From assembly GCA_023374045.1 (NCBI GenBank), contig CM041781.1:143832982-143896981 (forward strand): 64,000 nucleotides of DNA, in the 5' to 3' direction. Position 1 is the stretch's first letter. Every line of letters begins with the position of its first letter. A program made the position numbers and the translations under genes. Below, one piece after another: positions 1 through 10,700 of the stretch. The stretch comes from Limonium bicolor (Eukaryota > Streptophyta > Magnoliopsida > Caryophyllales > Plumbaginaceae). Under the pieces are notes generated by a model. It was given only the letters and a program-made list of their open reading frames with translations, was not told the origin of the DNA and did no database searches.

Positions 1-98
1 TGTGATTGTACAAGTGTGGGGAGTAGATAAACTCCCGGGGGAACAAAGCCCCGACAGTGTATAAATGTAAAACCAGGTGTGTATTTTGGATAAATATA

Positions 99-103
<5 letters not shown>

Positions 104-131
<28 letters not shown>
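104..131. repeat. (TA)n microsatellite
   Basis: Fourteen uninterrupted TA dinucleotides, followed by a further TA-rich stretch to about 143. The inverted family-A internal region near 50263-50276 has a shorter TA-rich tract, so the repeat is part of the element and has changed length between copies. Confidence 0.9.
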
Positions 132-132
<1 letters not shown>

Positions 133-1131
133 CTATATATACTATGTGATGCATGAAGGGCATGATACCGACATAGAACCTAGTGAGAATAAGATTCCCT
201 AGGCAACAGGATTAAAAGTGAATGGAGGTAACTGATAGACGGAGTTCTATCCTTTGGAGATGTTGTGATCATGACTAGAATGATTCAAAGATAGAAAATT
301 GGAAATGAGTGATTTACTTGATGCTTGAAAATGAAGTGGGAGGTGGAACTTGATTTGCATGCGATCAAGGGAAGCCGAACACAAATTGGGGTGGAAGGAT
401 AGTTCAACACTGATGCTGATCACATCAGGTTGGATGACTCTTGAAACTCCCTATAGTGGTCACAAATAACCACGCTAAGGAAAGAAGCAAGAGCTTAAGT
501 TGGACTTGGAGTTGTGTGTGTTTTCAAAGGATTTTCAATTGGCATTTATAAAACGTTGATGGATACTTTACATAATTAAAGTCTTCTTACTTAACCTCAC
601 AAGGAAATTTTAAACTTATGTGATTGTTTTAATCTCCTAAAGGCACGGGGACGGAAGGTGTCCATCGCGACCGTGTTCTGCGGGATCACAGTGTATATCA
701 AGGATATTTTTGATTGCTATACATGCTCTGACATGTTGTGTGGTATGTGTAATGAATGTTGTTTTGACTTGGATTTCCTAAAGTGTATACTATCAAGGCC
801 TATGAGTCTAAATGTGTGGTGTTACATAGACCTATGTGTCTGAAGACTGTTATGTTATGGGGACCTATGTGTCCAAATGTTGTTATGTTACCCAAGACCA
901 GTGAGTCAAAGGGGTTGTTATGTATGTGTAAGTGTTGTTAAGATACCTGGACCATAGAGTCCGAGGTTATCATTTGGATATTATGTTATGTGTGGATGTG
1001 AATGTGTTGCCCGGACCATCAAGTCCGAGGTTGTGATGTAAAGTGTGTTTGGTTAAGGAAGTTTATTTCCAAGTGATTACTGTGTTCTAATCTAATGATA
1101 TGTGAAAAGTGTGAACTTCGAGGACGAAGTT

Positions 1132-1149
1132 CTTTTAAGGGGGGTAGAT
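1132..1149 (+). other. Polypurine tract of A1
   Basis: TTTTAAGGGGGGTAGAT immediately precedes the LTR start TGAAATACCCC. Second-strand primers of LTR retrotransposons sit exactly here. The same tract, inverted, lies next to 49166 in the complete copy, and a close variant precedes the family-B LTRs at 8890 and 42861. Confidence 0.85.
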
Positions 1150-1587
1150 TGAAATACCCCAAACCTTGATATGTGGTTTAAATATCAAATTATGGTATGT
1201 AAAGGCTAAAAAAATGCCTTAGTAACATCAGTGAACAATTTAAACCATAATAAATGCAATAAAGCATTAAGACACAGTTTGAGCAAAAACATGCTCTAAG
1301 CTATGAGTGAACTTGGTTAGGACCCAAAGAGCCTACCAAGGCTTGATAACATTTAATTATGATTTAATAAGGCTAAATAAGTCCTTAAGAAACTTTGGTG
1401 GACAGTTAAACCAAATAAAACATAAGAAAATACCTTAAAGTCAATAAGAGCAAAAATGTGCTCTAAGCTTGGGATGAATGTGTATAAGACCTAAATGGTC
1501 ATGCCTATACCTTATTTATATGTTAATGAACATATTAAATCAATTACTAAAGAAAACCAAGCTTGAAAACAAGTTAAAACACAAAAT

Positions 1588-1611
1588 GTGCTTTAAGGAG
1601 TCTTAAAGCAC
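1588..1611 (+). promoter_or_regulatory. Perfect 10-bp-stem hairpin in U3 of family-A LTR
   Basis: GTGCTTTAAG, a 4-nt loop and CTTAAAGCAC. The same perfect stem is present at 48707-48730 and 61698-61721, and in the second LTR of the complete element near 58170-58193. The loop is GAGT here and AAGT (element sense) in the others. Its role is unknown. Confidence 0.7.
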
Positions 1612-1684
1612 GTTTTTGAAAAATTGTCTTGTAAATGAGTTTTGAGTGGCTAAATGTCCATCATTACTCTCTAATTAACATGTG

Positions 1685-1696
1685 TACTATATAGTA
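1685..1696. promoter_or_regulatory. 12-bp palindrome in U3
   Basis: TACTATATAGTA, a perfect palindrome about 250 bp upstream of the TATA-like box. It is retained in the family-A LTR copies near 48625, 58088 and 61795. It may be a protein-binding site; this is inference from conservation only. Confidence 0.5.
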
Positions 1697-1940
1697 TCAC
1701 ATTTGGGTGGCCATATTAGTGGGAAATCAAAAATTTCACTTCTATGTGCCTTAGTTTGTGAATAGTAACTTTTATAAGCTAGTTTGTAACATATAATGTT
1801 ATAAGTAATTAAATTGGTCAACAGACTATATTACCCTCATAATTATAAGGGGGCCGGTTTTCTAAGGTGTGGTGACTCACCATCTCTTGTTATTTTGTGA
1901 AGTAAATAAAGATGACTAATATAGTTACTATTTACTTTAC

Positions 1941-1950
1941 ATATAAATAT
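1941..1950 (+). promoter_or_regulatory. Putative LTR TATA box (family A)
   Basis: ATATAAATAT followed by a pyrimidine-rich leader (CTTCATTCTCCC...). The other LTR copies keep an ACATAAATATCTT version at the same place (inverted near 48362 and 57827; direct near 62055). If this is the promoter, U3 is about 790 bp and R plus U5 about 3.7 kb, an unusually long leader. Confidence 0.55.
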
Positions 1951-3557
1951 CTTCAAAAGTAAGTTCTATCTTCATTCTCCCTTCCTTTCCTTCATTTCCC
2001 ACGGTTCCAAACACCACCACTAACCTCTCTTCTCCATTCTCTCACGGTTTGCAATAGTACTCACCACCATCTCCTTCTTTGATCTCTTGTAAAATCTAGC
2101 TCACTTAACCAAATCAAAAAAAACACCACCATTCTCTTAGTTAAGCCAAGCTCTACAATCTTGTGTTTCAAAACTTCAAACCTCCATTTCGGTGCCAAGA
2201 GAAACCACCATGGGAGGAGCTTGAGCTCACCTTTTCACATATTCATGCTCTCCTTTGCTTCAAGGTAAGGAAACTCAAAGAAAATCCATGTTTCCTCCAT
2301 GTTTTCATGTTGTCCGAAAATTCACCTCACAATGGTGTATTTATCTTGCTTGTTTTAGCTTCATTTGAATCTTCCAAGGGCTAAGAGGAGTCCTCTCTTG
2401 ATACTTGTTCAAGTTCTCTTCCAATTCCAAGGTAAAACAATTACCTTAATGTGTTAAAACAATATGTGTAACTAGGGTTTACAATGAGGTGAAGCACAAT
2501 GCTTGAATACTCATTCTATTGTTTGTATAATGTTTAATAGTTGAAAAGGGACCAAATGCCCTACCGGTTTTACAAGGAAACAAGAAAGAAATTTGTGAGG
2601 AAAAAGAGGTAAACAAACTATCTCAATGTGGTTTAAATGCCTTAGGAAAATGAGCTTGATTTGCTTGATAAAATACCTAAGGAGCCAATGGTGAGTGACC
2701 TAGTAAAATGTTCTCAAGGAGACTAGTAAAAGAACATATGTTTTGGTGTATGTATTTGCAGGTCAAAGGCATTATTATGTGGGAAATTCAGTGTTTAAGG
2801 TTATGCAATTTAAGGGCCTAAGAGCCATGTTATTTAAGGGCCTAAGTGCCAAGCAATTTAAGTTATGCACTATATTGTGATGTAGTGCTTAATGTGTAAA
2901 GTTTGTGTATAAAAATGTGTTTGATGGATTTTAGGTGTTTTGAATGAAATAAGGTAAAAACCTAAGTGTTTGGGTGTGAGTATATACAAGAGAAGCTATG
3001 GCCAAATTTGGAAAAATGTGTGAGAAGTTCTAAGTGTTTTAAGTGAGTTTTGGTGAACTAGGAAGTATTAAAGGTGAATAAATGTTTACTTGAGAAGAAA
3101 ACATGTGTTAAGGTGATTTAGAGTGATGCAAGGATTTAGGTGTTGTCTTGGGAGTTCTAGGAATTCAATGGGTGTTTTGTGAATGTATTAAAGTCTTGGA
3201 GAAGTTGTTTAAGGTTTAGGTAAGGTTGGTGTTCAAGGAATAAGTGATGTTTAGGTATGATGTGAAAAAGGAGATTTAGTCAGTAAGAAAAGAAGTCGAG
3301 AGGTGATGATAAGGTGTAGAGGAAACACCTTGGTATTGTGGTCATTATAGGTGAAATGCCACCTAGAAATCATAAGGAGAAAACATTGTAAGTGTTAGGA
3401 AATTTGTGGATGATAAGATGGTTTTGGTGAGTGATTTAAAGAGTTTAGCACATGGCAAAAAGGTGTGTTTGAAGTGCCAAATGATGTTAGAACACATTAG
3501 GAGGCTTGAGGAGAAGTTTGGTGAAGATTTGGCAAAGTTTGGGTAAGTTTAGAAGGC

Positions 3558-3820
3558 GACCGACCCAGGGGTCCGACCCAGTTTTGGGTCGGTCGAGCCT
3601 CTGTTGGATGTTAGGGTAGTGTTCTGTAATGGACCGACCCAGAAGGTTGGGTCGGACATGGGTCGGTCGGGCAAGTTTTAAGGGAAGAAAATGTTCGCAC
3701 ATGGTCCGACCCAGTCGAGTGAGTCGGACGTGGGTCGGACGGGCACGTTTATACGGAGGTAAAAGGGGGTCTGTAATGGACCGACCCAGTTGTGGGTCGG
3801 ACGGTGGGTCGGTCGGACCA
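3558..3820 (+). repeat. Four-unit GC-rich hairpin array in family-A LTR (subfamily 1)
   Basis: Four units start near 3558, 3631, 3703 and 3778 (period 72-75 bp) in otherwise AT-rich DNA. Units 2-4 have three arms: arm 1 (GACCGACCCA), a short loop, arm 2 (TGGGTCGGAC) and arm 3 (TGGGTCGGTC). Arm 1 pairs perfectly with distal arm 3 and nearly perfectly with proximal arm 2, so two alternative hairpins exist. In unit 3 arm 1 is GTCCGACCCA and arm 3 is TGGGTCGGAC, a compensatory pair of changes. The long minus-strand ORF across it is a by-product of the repeats. Confidence 0.85.
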
Positions 3821-5302
3821 AAAAACAAGGCTTAAGGTTAAGAAATGATATGTGATGATGGGGATTGGTAGGTAATGATGTTATAAGGATGTTAAGGGCA
3901 TGTTAGGGGAGTTTTAATGACACCTAAGTGGGTTAAAAGTTGTATTAAAATGTGAGAGTAAAACAAGTTAAAAATGTTAAGTTATGTAACTAAGTTAACG
4001 GGGAAAAATTAAGCATTGGCATTAAATGATCAAGCAAACCCCGATGTTAATGAAAACATGTGTGATGTTAACAGTTGTTCGAGAATTGCTCGAGGAACAT
4101 AAATGGACAGGATAAGTGGACTCCGGTGACAGGTATGGTTTTCTTGCAACCTGCGTCCTACCGGATTACACCGGCTTGTATGCCAATGTTTTTCTGTATG
4201 TTTGCCACGTTGTAAGATTAAACATGTAATGAGTTTACAGTAATTCATTTATGTGGCGTGTTCAACTCCGATACCATTTAACCTCGGCAGTGTTAACCTT
4301 AGTTAACTGAGTCTAGGATCACTTGAGAGTTCGGTATTCGGAGTAAACGACCCGTACCATGGGACGTACTAACCACGGCTATGCGTGTGTTAATTGTGTG
4401 ATATGTGTATGTGAATGTAGGGATCTCCCTTGTATATCTAACCAGTTGTAATACTGTATGTGGTTATGTGATAGGCTCCATAGTGGGGTTCTAACTAATA
4501 TCTAAAGTAAGTATGTACTAACAGTAGTGAGGAATCCGGTTTGGCCGGTCGCGCGTTGTTTGGGAGAGGGTATCCTTCCTAGCCTTACCCTTCTCTTTGT
4601 TATGGTTGTTTCCCTCACGGGTTATGATCTCCCATTAGCTTACTCCAAAGCTTGGCTATTCTGACTTATGATCGGTTTAGGGGGAACATGTGTTTGTGTG
4701 GTGTGTTCGGGCCTCCAAACCCGAACCGCCTTAACTTAAGTTACTCGTCCAACTATTAGGACGGTAATGAGTGTTGTTGTTATTGTATAACGAGCTTATC
4801 ATGAGACTGGCAACATTCTCTAGACTCACCAGTGTATAAACAATGTTTGGGTCGGTTCCTAAGAGAACCATTCCCGTTATGTTATGTATTTTGTTGTGAT
4901 GCAATATCTATTGCGGTGTTATGTTGTACACGTGGAAACGTGCAAAGTGTGGTTATGTGTAGATATGTAGTGTATGTTATATGTTGTATAATGTGGAGTG
5001 TGTGGATCATGGATATGACTCCCAGTTTGTGATAAGAGGCGTTTAAGGATAACCCGATTTAAGGGTATGTGTCGTCTATTAAGGAAGTAGCTCCATTGGA
5101 GGAGAAACACTCTAGGGATGATGAATACCATGGGTGACTTGTTATGTAGGATGTATTATCCGAATGATGAGCCCATTGAGGCGAAATGTTAAGTGTTGTG
5201 TGTTTATTGTCACATGCATGATTTAAATATAATCAACTGCATGCTAAGACGACAATTAGTTGTGCGTGGCCCGGTAGCATGTGGGCTGCGGGATTACCAT
5301 AC

Positions 5303-5329
5303 CAGCAAAGGTGCTGAGCCCCTTGGGGC
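5303..5329 (+). promoter_or_regulatory. Twin hairpin near LTR 3' end (family A)
   Basis: Hairpin CAGCAAAGGTGCTG is followed one base later by the palindrome GCCCCTTGGGGC, then about 28 bp later by the acceptor-like TATTTCAGGT. Family A repeats it inverted at about 45045-45071 and 54505-54531. Family B has a diverged, still paired version at 37172-37201. A self-complementary palindrome in a retroelement leader could serve RNA dimerisation, but that is speculation. Confidence 0.6.
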
Positions 5330-5712
5330 CACCCCTTTCTCTTCTTTTCCTATTTCAGGTACGAAGTGCTGGAAGCCGTTCGAGAGTAGGACGGGTAGTC
5401 ATTGTACATGGGTAAACTTTAAGTGTATGTATACAGTAGGTGTAGTAAGACCGAAATTGTTGTCGGCAACAGTTTATAAATACTCGGTATAGTTGATAAG
5501 GTGTATGTTGTTGTTGTTGTTAATGGAAAGGGATACTAATGTATAGTTGCTCGGGAATTTAGCCCATCAGACCGGTACAATGTACGTGGATTAGCCTTGT
5601 TAGCCACGTGGGTGGCTAACGGCGTGTAACACCAACGAGTTAAGTAATGTGAAGAGGTTTGTATTTCCGCTGCAATTATTGTAAGTATGTAAATGTTGGA
5701 TGGGGTGTTACA

Positions 5713-8700
5713 CACATGATCTATACTAACCTTATGAATGTATACGAGCATATGTCTACTATGACAGCTCAAATTAGAAATGCGAATAAAGGATCGCAGT
5801 AAATCAACTAAGGTTAAAACATATGTAATATAAACTCTAGTATAAACATGATAACAAACGACTTTCCTTGACACTTACAGTAAAGGTAGTGTCAGTTATA
5901 CCAAAGGCTTAAACTAATACATACACTGAGAGTGAGTGTAAGTTATATAAGAGTGTGAAACAGTATATACACAAAAATGAGTGTAAACTAAATATAAAAG
6001 TAGGGAAACATACCCTAGGTTTGTAACCATTATTTTATACGTAAACCGTCCTAACGTTATATACTAAACCCTATGATTCTAAATCCTCTATTTGACATAC
6101 CTAACCGACTTATTTTTGGAAGCCATTGAGCTAGTGGATTAACCACGTTTCTAATAGATAAAAACAAACAATAAGCCTTGATTGTCCTGTTACTAAATAG
6201 TAGAATTCAAACTGGAAATCCTTAGTTTGAGATGGTACTAATATTAAGAGATACTTGACTAGGGTGAACATATGATTCACCTGATTTATGGATATTAGAT
6301 GGAATAAAAAAAAAAGCTAAGCTTTAAGGTGGAGGAAATGATACTTTGTGGAACTGTAGTTGTGGATGGAGTCATGAAAACCTTTCTTGAAGTCTAACTG
6401 TGACTGTCTTTGCCCCAACTGATGATAATCAAGTTTAGGCAATAATCAAGCCCTGATAAGAGAAATACTCGATAAGCCTTTTAAAGTGAAGAGAGTATTC
6501 TGAGGTATGCCAGTCCATGACGGAAATTATTACTTGTATAATGGATTTAAGAGTTGAAATGATTCATGGATATAGTTACTAGACAGTACGAGCCTATATA
6601 CTTTAGTAAGAACCTACCTTGTAAGCCAAGAGGAAAAACTGGCTTCCCCGCTTGATGATTTGATCAAAGGAATATTGTTCTGGGGATTTTGGTAATACCC
6701 TAGATTCAAGTATAGGTTATAACAGTTATTGGAATAGTAGTATACTGATCAGGAGAAAATGTAGTACTCACCACGTCACAAAGTCTAATAAGATAAAAAT
6801 TTGGAAATGACAATTATGTGTTTGTTGAATTTTGACGTGGGAGGTCGAACTTGATCCTGGTCAGATCAAAGGAAAACCAAACACAAAATGGTGTGGAAGG
6901 ATAGTTCGACACTGATGCTGACCCCGTCAGAGTTGGATGACTCCTGAGACTCCTTACAAGTGGTCACAAATATTTCTGTAATACGAAAATATTTATTCAT
7001 AAATCAAATATAACATTTGACTAATAGGTATATGAGAAATAGAACGTTTAAGCTAAGAGTTAACTTGTCTGGGTTACACCGAGGAGATTAAATAGCTGAA
7101 ACAACTCCGCATATGTCGGAAAAATAATCAATTATGAGGGAAATATTAACTATTATTATCCCATTAAATGTGTTAATAAATCAAATATTAGATGAAGAGA
7201 AAAATTACTTTAAATAACAGTATTCTCTAGCTATCTTCTAAAATATGGCCAAATAGCCATCCGGAAGGAAACCCAATATATTAAATAGGAACCTACCTAT
7301 AGACATGGTAGAATATAAAGAGTATAAACATTATACTAATACTCACTAGAGTTGTTTCACAACCGCAAGAACATGATCAATTGAGAGGAAACTACACCTT
7401 GTTAGAAACCTTAACAGGAACCCTACTGTGGTATACCTGAAGAACAGACGATAATAATCGTGTATATACTACCAATCATAGGTGAATCAATAATATAAAG
7501 CAATATTACTGTAATATACACGGCTCAGCCGTAGCTCAGACCTTACATTGAAAATACCGGAATCACAAGCTGATAAACTAAAGAAAGGGATTCTGAGAAT
7601 GCCCAATGTTAATACAAGACACGAGCACCGACGATTACAACTAAGAGGCGATTAACGGAAGTGCGTTACAAACAAGAGTTTAAACACGCCACGATAATAT
7701 TGGCAATGTACAAGATAATAGATTACCTTCACCCATACATTCGGGATTCAGATATAAAAGCATATTAATACACTATGGAACATACCAGGAAATACATAGA
7801 TTTTGAGGAATATACCTCGTAGGACAGAAGTCATATGTTAATGTCCGTAGGAGAGACCTCGAGTTCGCAATAGGCGATCGAGTCTTCCTTAAAATTTCAC
7901 CCTTGAAAGGAACCTTTAAATTTAAACAGACGGCCAAGCTTAGCCTGAAGTATGTAGGACCGTACCATATTACGGAGCGAGTGGGCCCATTAGCCTACAG
8001 ATTAGACTTATATGTTGAGTTGGAAGAGTGCACGATGTGTATCACATAACTTAGAGCCCGAGACACTCGAGCTCGATCCTACACTTAGATATGAGGAGAC
8101 CCCAGTTTGCATTTCAAACTCCAACACTAGGGAGACCAGAAACAAGACCATTAGAATGGTCAAAGAAAGGTGGTAAAACCACGATATTGAGGAGGCGACA
8201 TGGGAGTTAGAAAACTCCATGCGAGACAAGTATCCAACAATTTTCTTTTCGTTTTGTGTATACTTGTAGGGGTACGTGGGCGTAACCCTTTTTAAGGAGG
8301 GTAGAGCACCACATGCGACTTGCATATCTGCAGTCAATATTGGTTTCGTGTATGATTATTTGTGTTTGTTTTTTGCGCATGTGTGCAATTGGTTAGATGG
8401 TTACGTCCTATGTGACATTTGGTTGGGTATTAGTATGTCCTATGTGACACTTGAATAACTATTTGTGTGTTCTATGTAACTCTTGAATGTTTATGAAGCA
8501 CTTAATTATTTTACAGTATATTCATGTTAATTCCTACAATCACACAAGAGATTCACTGCCAAGGGTTTACGCCTCTGCACTCTGTAGGACTGAGGATTTG
8601 GTATTGCACTTGTGTAGTGATGACCGAGTGGGATAGCTAGGAGTTGGAGTTGGAACATGTTTTTATAGTATTTACCAAGTACTTATACTAATTTACATGG

Positions 8701-8889
8701 ATTATTATGAGTAAGAATATGTGTGCATGAATTGCATACACTTGTACTATAGATGGAATATAGTAGTGTCAATACAGTATTGACACCCAGAATGATAAGT
8801 AGACAGGAGTAGATATGAGGAACTTGATTCCATAGGACGAACAAGTATAAATTATGACTTCGGGACAAAGTCCTTTTAAGGGGGTAGAC
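5713..8889 (+). mobile_element. Family-B LTR retrotransposon (copy B1), internal 3' part
   Basis: Nearly identical to 39690-42860 apart from scattered 1-3-bp indels and rare substitutions. The left end is the A1 insertion point. Most of it is AT-rich and non-coding, with only the tail of pol recognisable (7820-8240). It ends in a polypurine tract (CTTTTAAGGGGGTAGAC) directly before the LTR. The part of B1 carrying gag and the 5' LTR would lie left of A1, outside the window. Confidence 0.85.
7820..8240 (+). pseudogene. Relic of Ty3/gypsy integrase C-terminus with chromodomain-like tail (B1)
   Basis: In one frame the sequence reads RQKSYVNVRRRDLEF then GDRVFLKISPLKG and later YVGPYHITERVGPLAYRLDL, which matches the conserved C-terminal part of plant Ty3/gypsy integrases (GDRVFLK, LSP..KG, GPY.I.ERVG..AYRL). 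A stop then follows near 8047, and frameshifted pieces resembling a chromodomain (IRMVKERW, then ATWELENSMRDKYPTIF) come after. The second copy (41790-42218) has the same stop, so the damage predates the divergence of the copies. Non-functional. Confidence 0.75.
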
Positions 8890-10368
8890 TGAAATACCCC
8901 TAACATTTAAATAATTAAAATAAGTAAATAAATATTATTTGAGGAATTATAAATATTATTTGGGGGTTTATTAAACCCTAAGAAAACATATAAACACTTG
9001 GGCGTTAAAAAACGCACCTAAACTCCTTAAGGTGTTAAAAGCCCGACCTTAAGTTAAATAATTATATAAGCTATGGATATTACATGAATTGAACCAAGGA
9101 TAATTTTATGATCTTTAAGATACAAGTTCTCAGTTAGAACTGAGTAAATATACAAGTTCTCGGAAGTTCCCGATGTGGGTCCCATAAAGGCCCGGGAATG
9201 CTTAGGAGGAGTGCCAAGGTGGCACGAACCCCTATAAAAATTTTCTTAGAGTTCCTAAAATCATTATTAATTATTCTAAAGAGAATTCCCAAGCTACTTC
9301 TTCAAAAATAAGCAAAGAGCTCGGGGGAAATTTCTTAACGCTCATTTTACCTCGGGAGTGCCCCTTTAGCCCGAAAATTAAGTTACAAGTTTTTATAACC
9401 CCATATAACTTAATGTAACACCTTAATATATTATTATTGACTATAAACAATGTCAATAAACACTTGGAACTCATAGCGACTAATTAATTCCTGGAAATAT
9501 CCTTAAAGCACAAAAACGCACCTTCGGGTGTCACAAAAATGCGTTTTACACAAATGCCTTGAAGTTTTGAGGAGCCACGAGTTGATTAACTTAAAAGTGG
9601 ATAAAATGACCATCTAAATCAAGTGATGGAAGTACTAAACTCATAGTATATGGGGGCGATTTTTAGGTCAAAAAGGTACCTAAAATCAGCATTTTTACCT
9701 TAAAACTTTCATCTTTTTCCATAATAAAAATGTACCAATTAAATGCTGGAACCTATTACACATATTAGTATGGTCTTAGTACAATATAGTGTAACAAAAA
9801 TCAAATGAAAAATAAGTCCCAATTGACCTCAATGATGGGCGAGATTTCTAGTCTATATTTGGCTAGTTTTAATTCAAAACACATGTTATTATGCATGATG
9901 ACTCATTCTTACCTAAATTAATTAGTATGATATCAACATGACTTAGTAGGAGCTGTCATCTTCGGTTTACCTGCAAAGAAATCACAAACATTAGCTTATA
10001 CTTAGATAATGACACTAATAATGTAAATCTAGTCATAATTTCATTAGGCAAGTAATTAAACCAAACAAGTTGGTATTTGACATATTATTGCCGATAGAAA
10101 CCTGTAGAAGGGAGATGGATTACAAGTTGATATATTAAACTAAGTCATGACCTAACCTATAAGATTACTATATTGAAAATAAACAAAACATATCTACTAA
10201 CATTAATGCTCCACTTACGTAAAGATTCTTCAAGTGGAGTTCCCATTATGCTCCATGCATAACCGATTGTACACACCTGCAAAAGCAAAGCAAATTAGTT
10301 AATTAAGCTAGCCTAATACATAGGATTAAACAAATTAAGTTGAGTTCCTTGCTGTACCACTATGAAGA
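8890..10368 (+). repeat. Family-B 3' LTR (copy B1), truncated at 10368
   Basis: Starts TGAAATACCCCTAAC right after the polypurine tract and matches 42861-44335. It stops abruptly at ...TATGAAGA, where the copia element begins; the other copy continues with CTGCATGG. The rest of the LTR is not found on the far side of the copia element. A TATA-like CTATAAAAA lies at 9232-9240. Confidence 0.85.
9232..9240 (+). promoter_or_regulatory. Putative LTR TATA box (family B)
   Basis: CTATAAAAA about 340 bp into the LTR, repeated in copy B2 near 43201. As in family A, this would place almost the whole long LTR in the transcribed leader. Confidence 0.5.
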
Positions 10369-10654
10369 TATTGGGCTAATAAGTCCACCGGTCCATTTGG
10401 GCTAACAAGTCCACCGGTCCATATTGATTTAAGCCTCATTAACATATTGTGTTATACTTTTTATCTTTAGTTTTTAGTTTTATCTTGATTAGAGATAGAT
10501 AAACACAATCAGTTTATATATAGCGGTTTAGTGCGTCTGTAGGCATGTATTCATTCAACTAAAAGCATTCAAGATATGCAATTCCTCACATTACTGAAAC
10601 GCTTCTTTCTTTCCGTTCTTTCCACTCACATACGAGAATTCAAGTAATCCAATA
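10369..10654 (+). repeat. Copia 5' LTR
   Basis: 286 bp, TATTGG...CCAATA ends. It contains an internal duplication of TGGGCTAAxAAGTCCACCGG at its start and a TTTATATATAG TATA-like element near 10513. It is nearly identical to 15126-15411. Confidence 0.9.
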
Positions 10655-10668
10655 TGGTATCAAGAGCA
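10655..10668 (+). other. Copia primer-binding site
   Basis: TGGTATCAAGAGCA directly after the 5' LTR, close to the plant initiator-Met tRNA complement (TGGTATCAGAGC) with one inserted base. Confidence 0.8.
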
Positions 10669-10700
10669 TAGGTTTTCTTCTTCGTTTCTGGGGCTAAATC

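Larger units (their letters stand above)
1..1149 (+). mobile_element. Family-A LTR retrotransposon (copy A1), 3' end of internal region
   Basis: Non-coding 3' end of the internal region of a giant-LTR Ty3/gypsy-type element; the rest lies left of the window. It matches, inverted, the internal end of the complete family-A element at about 49167-50380; for example the block near 39-58 with CCCCGAC recurs inverted near 50320. No credible ORF is present. It ends in a purine-rich tract abutting the LTR, preceded by the GAACTTCGAGGACGAAGTTC block, which I recall at the 3' end of many plant Ty3/gypsy elements. Family placement as a Tekay/Del-like chromovirus is inference. Confidence 0.7.
1150..5712 (+). 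repeat. Family-A 3' LTR (copy A1), about 4.56 kb
   Basis: Begins TGAAATACCCC and ends GGGTGTTACA, so it has TG...CA ends. It is homologous along its length to the inverted LTRs at 44653-49166 and 54115-58630 and to the partial LTR from 61264. It is inserted in family-B internal sequence: the base after 5712 continues B sequence that is uninterrupted at 39690. Visible parts: a U3 of about 790 bp with duplicated hairpin modules, a TATA-like box near 1941, several AAGGTAA-type donor-like sites (about 2262, 2431), a hairpin array (3558-3820), a twin hairpin (5303-5329) followed by a TTTCAG acceptor-like site, and a TTTCCGCTGC block near the 3' end that B LTRs share. The short ORFs in it are not conserved as protein. 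Confidence 0.9.

Noticed and set aside
3487..3828. Long minus ORF rich in repeated RPTHVRL-type segments.
   Set aside because: It is the GC-rich hairpin repeat read in one frame; the subfamily-2 array gives an unrelated sequence, so no protein is conserved.
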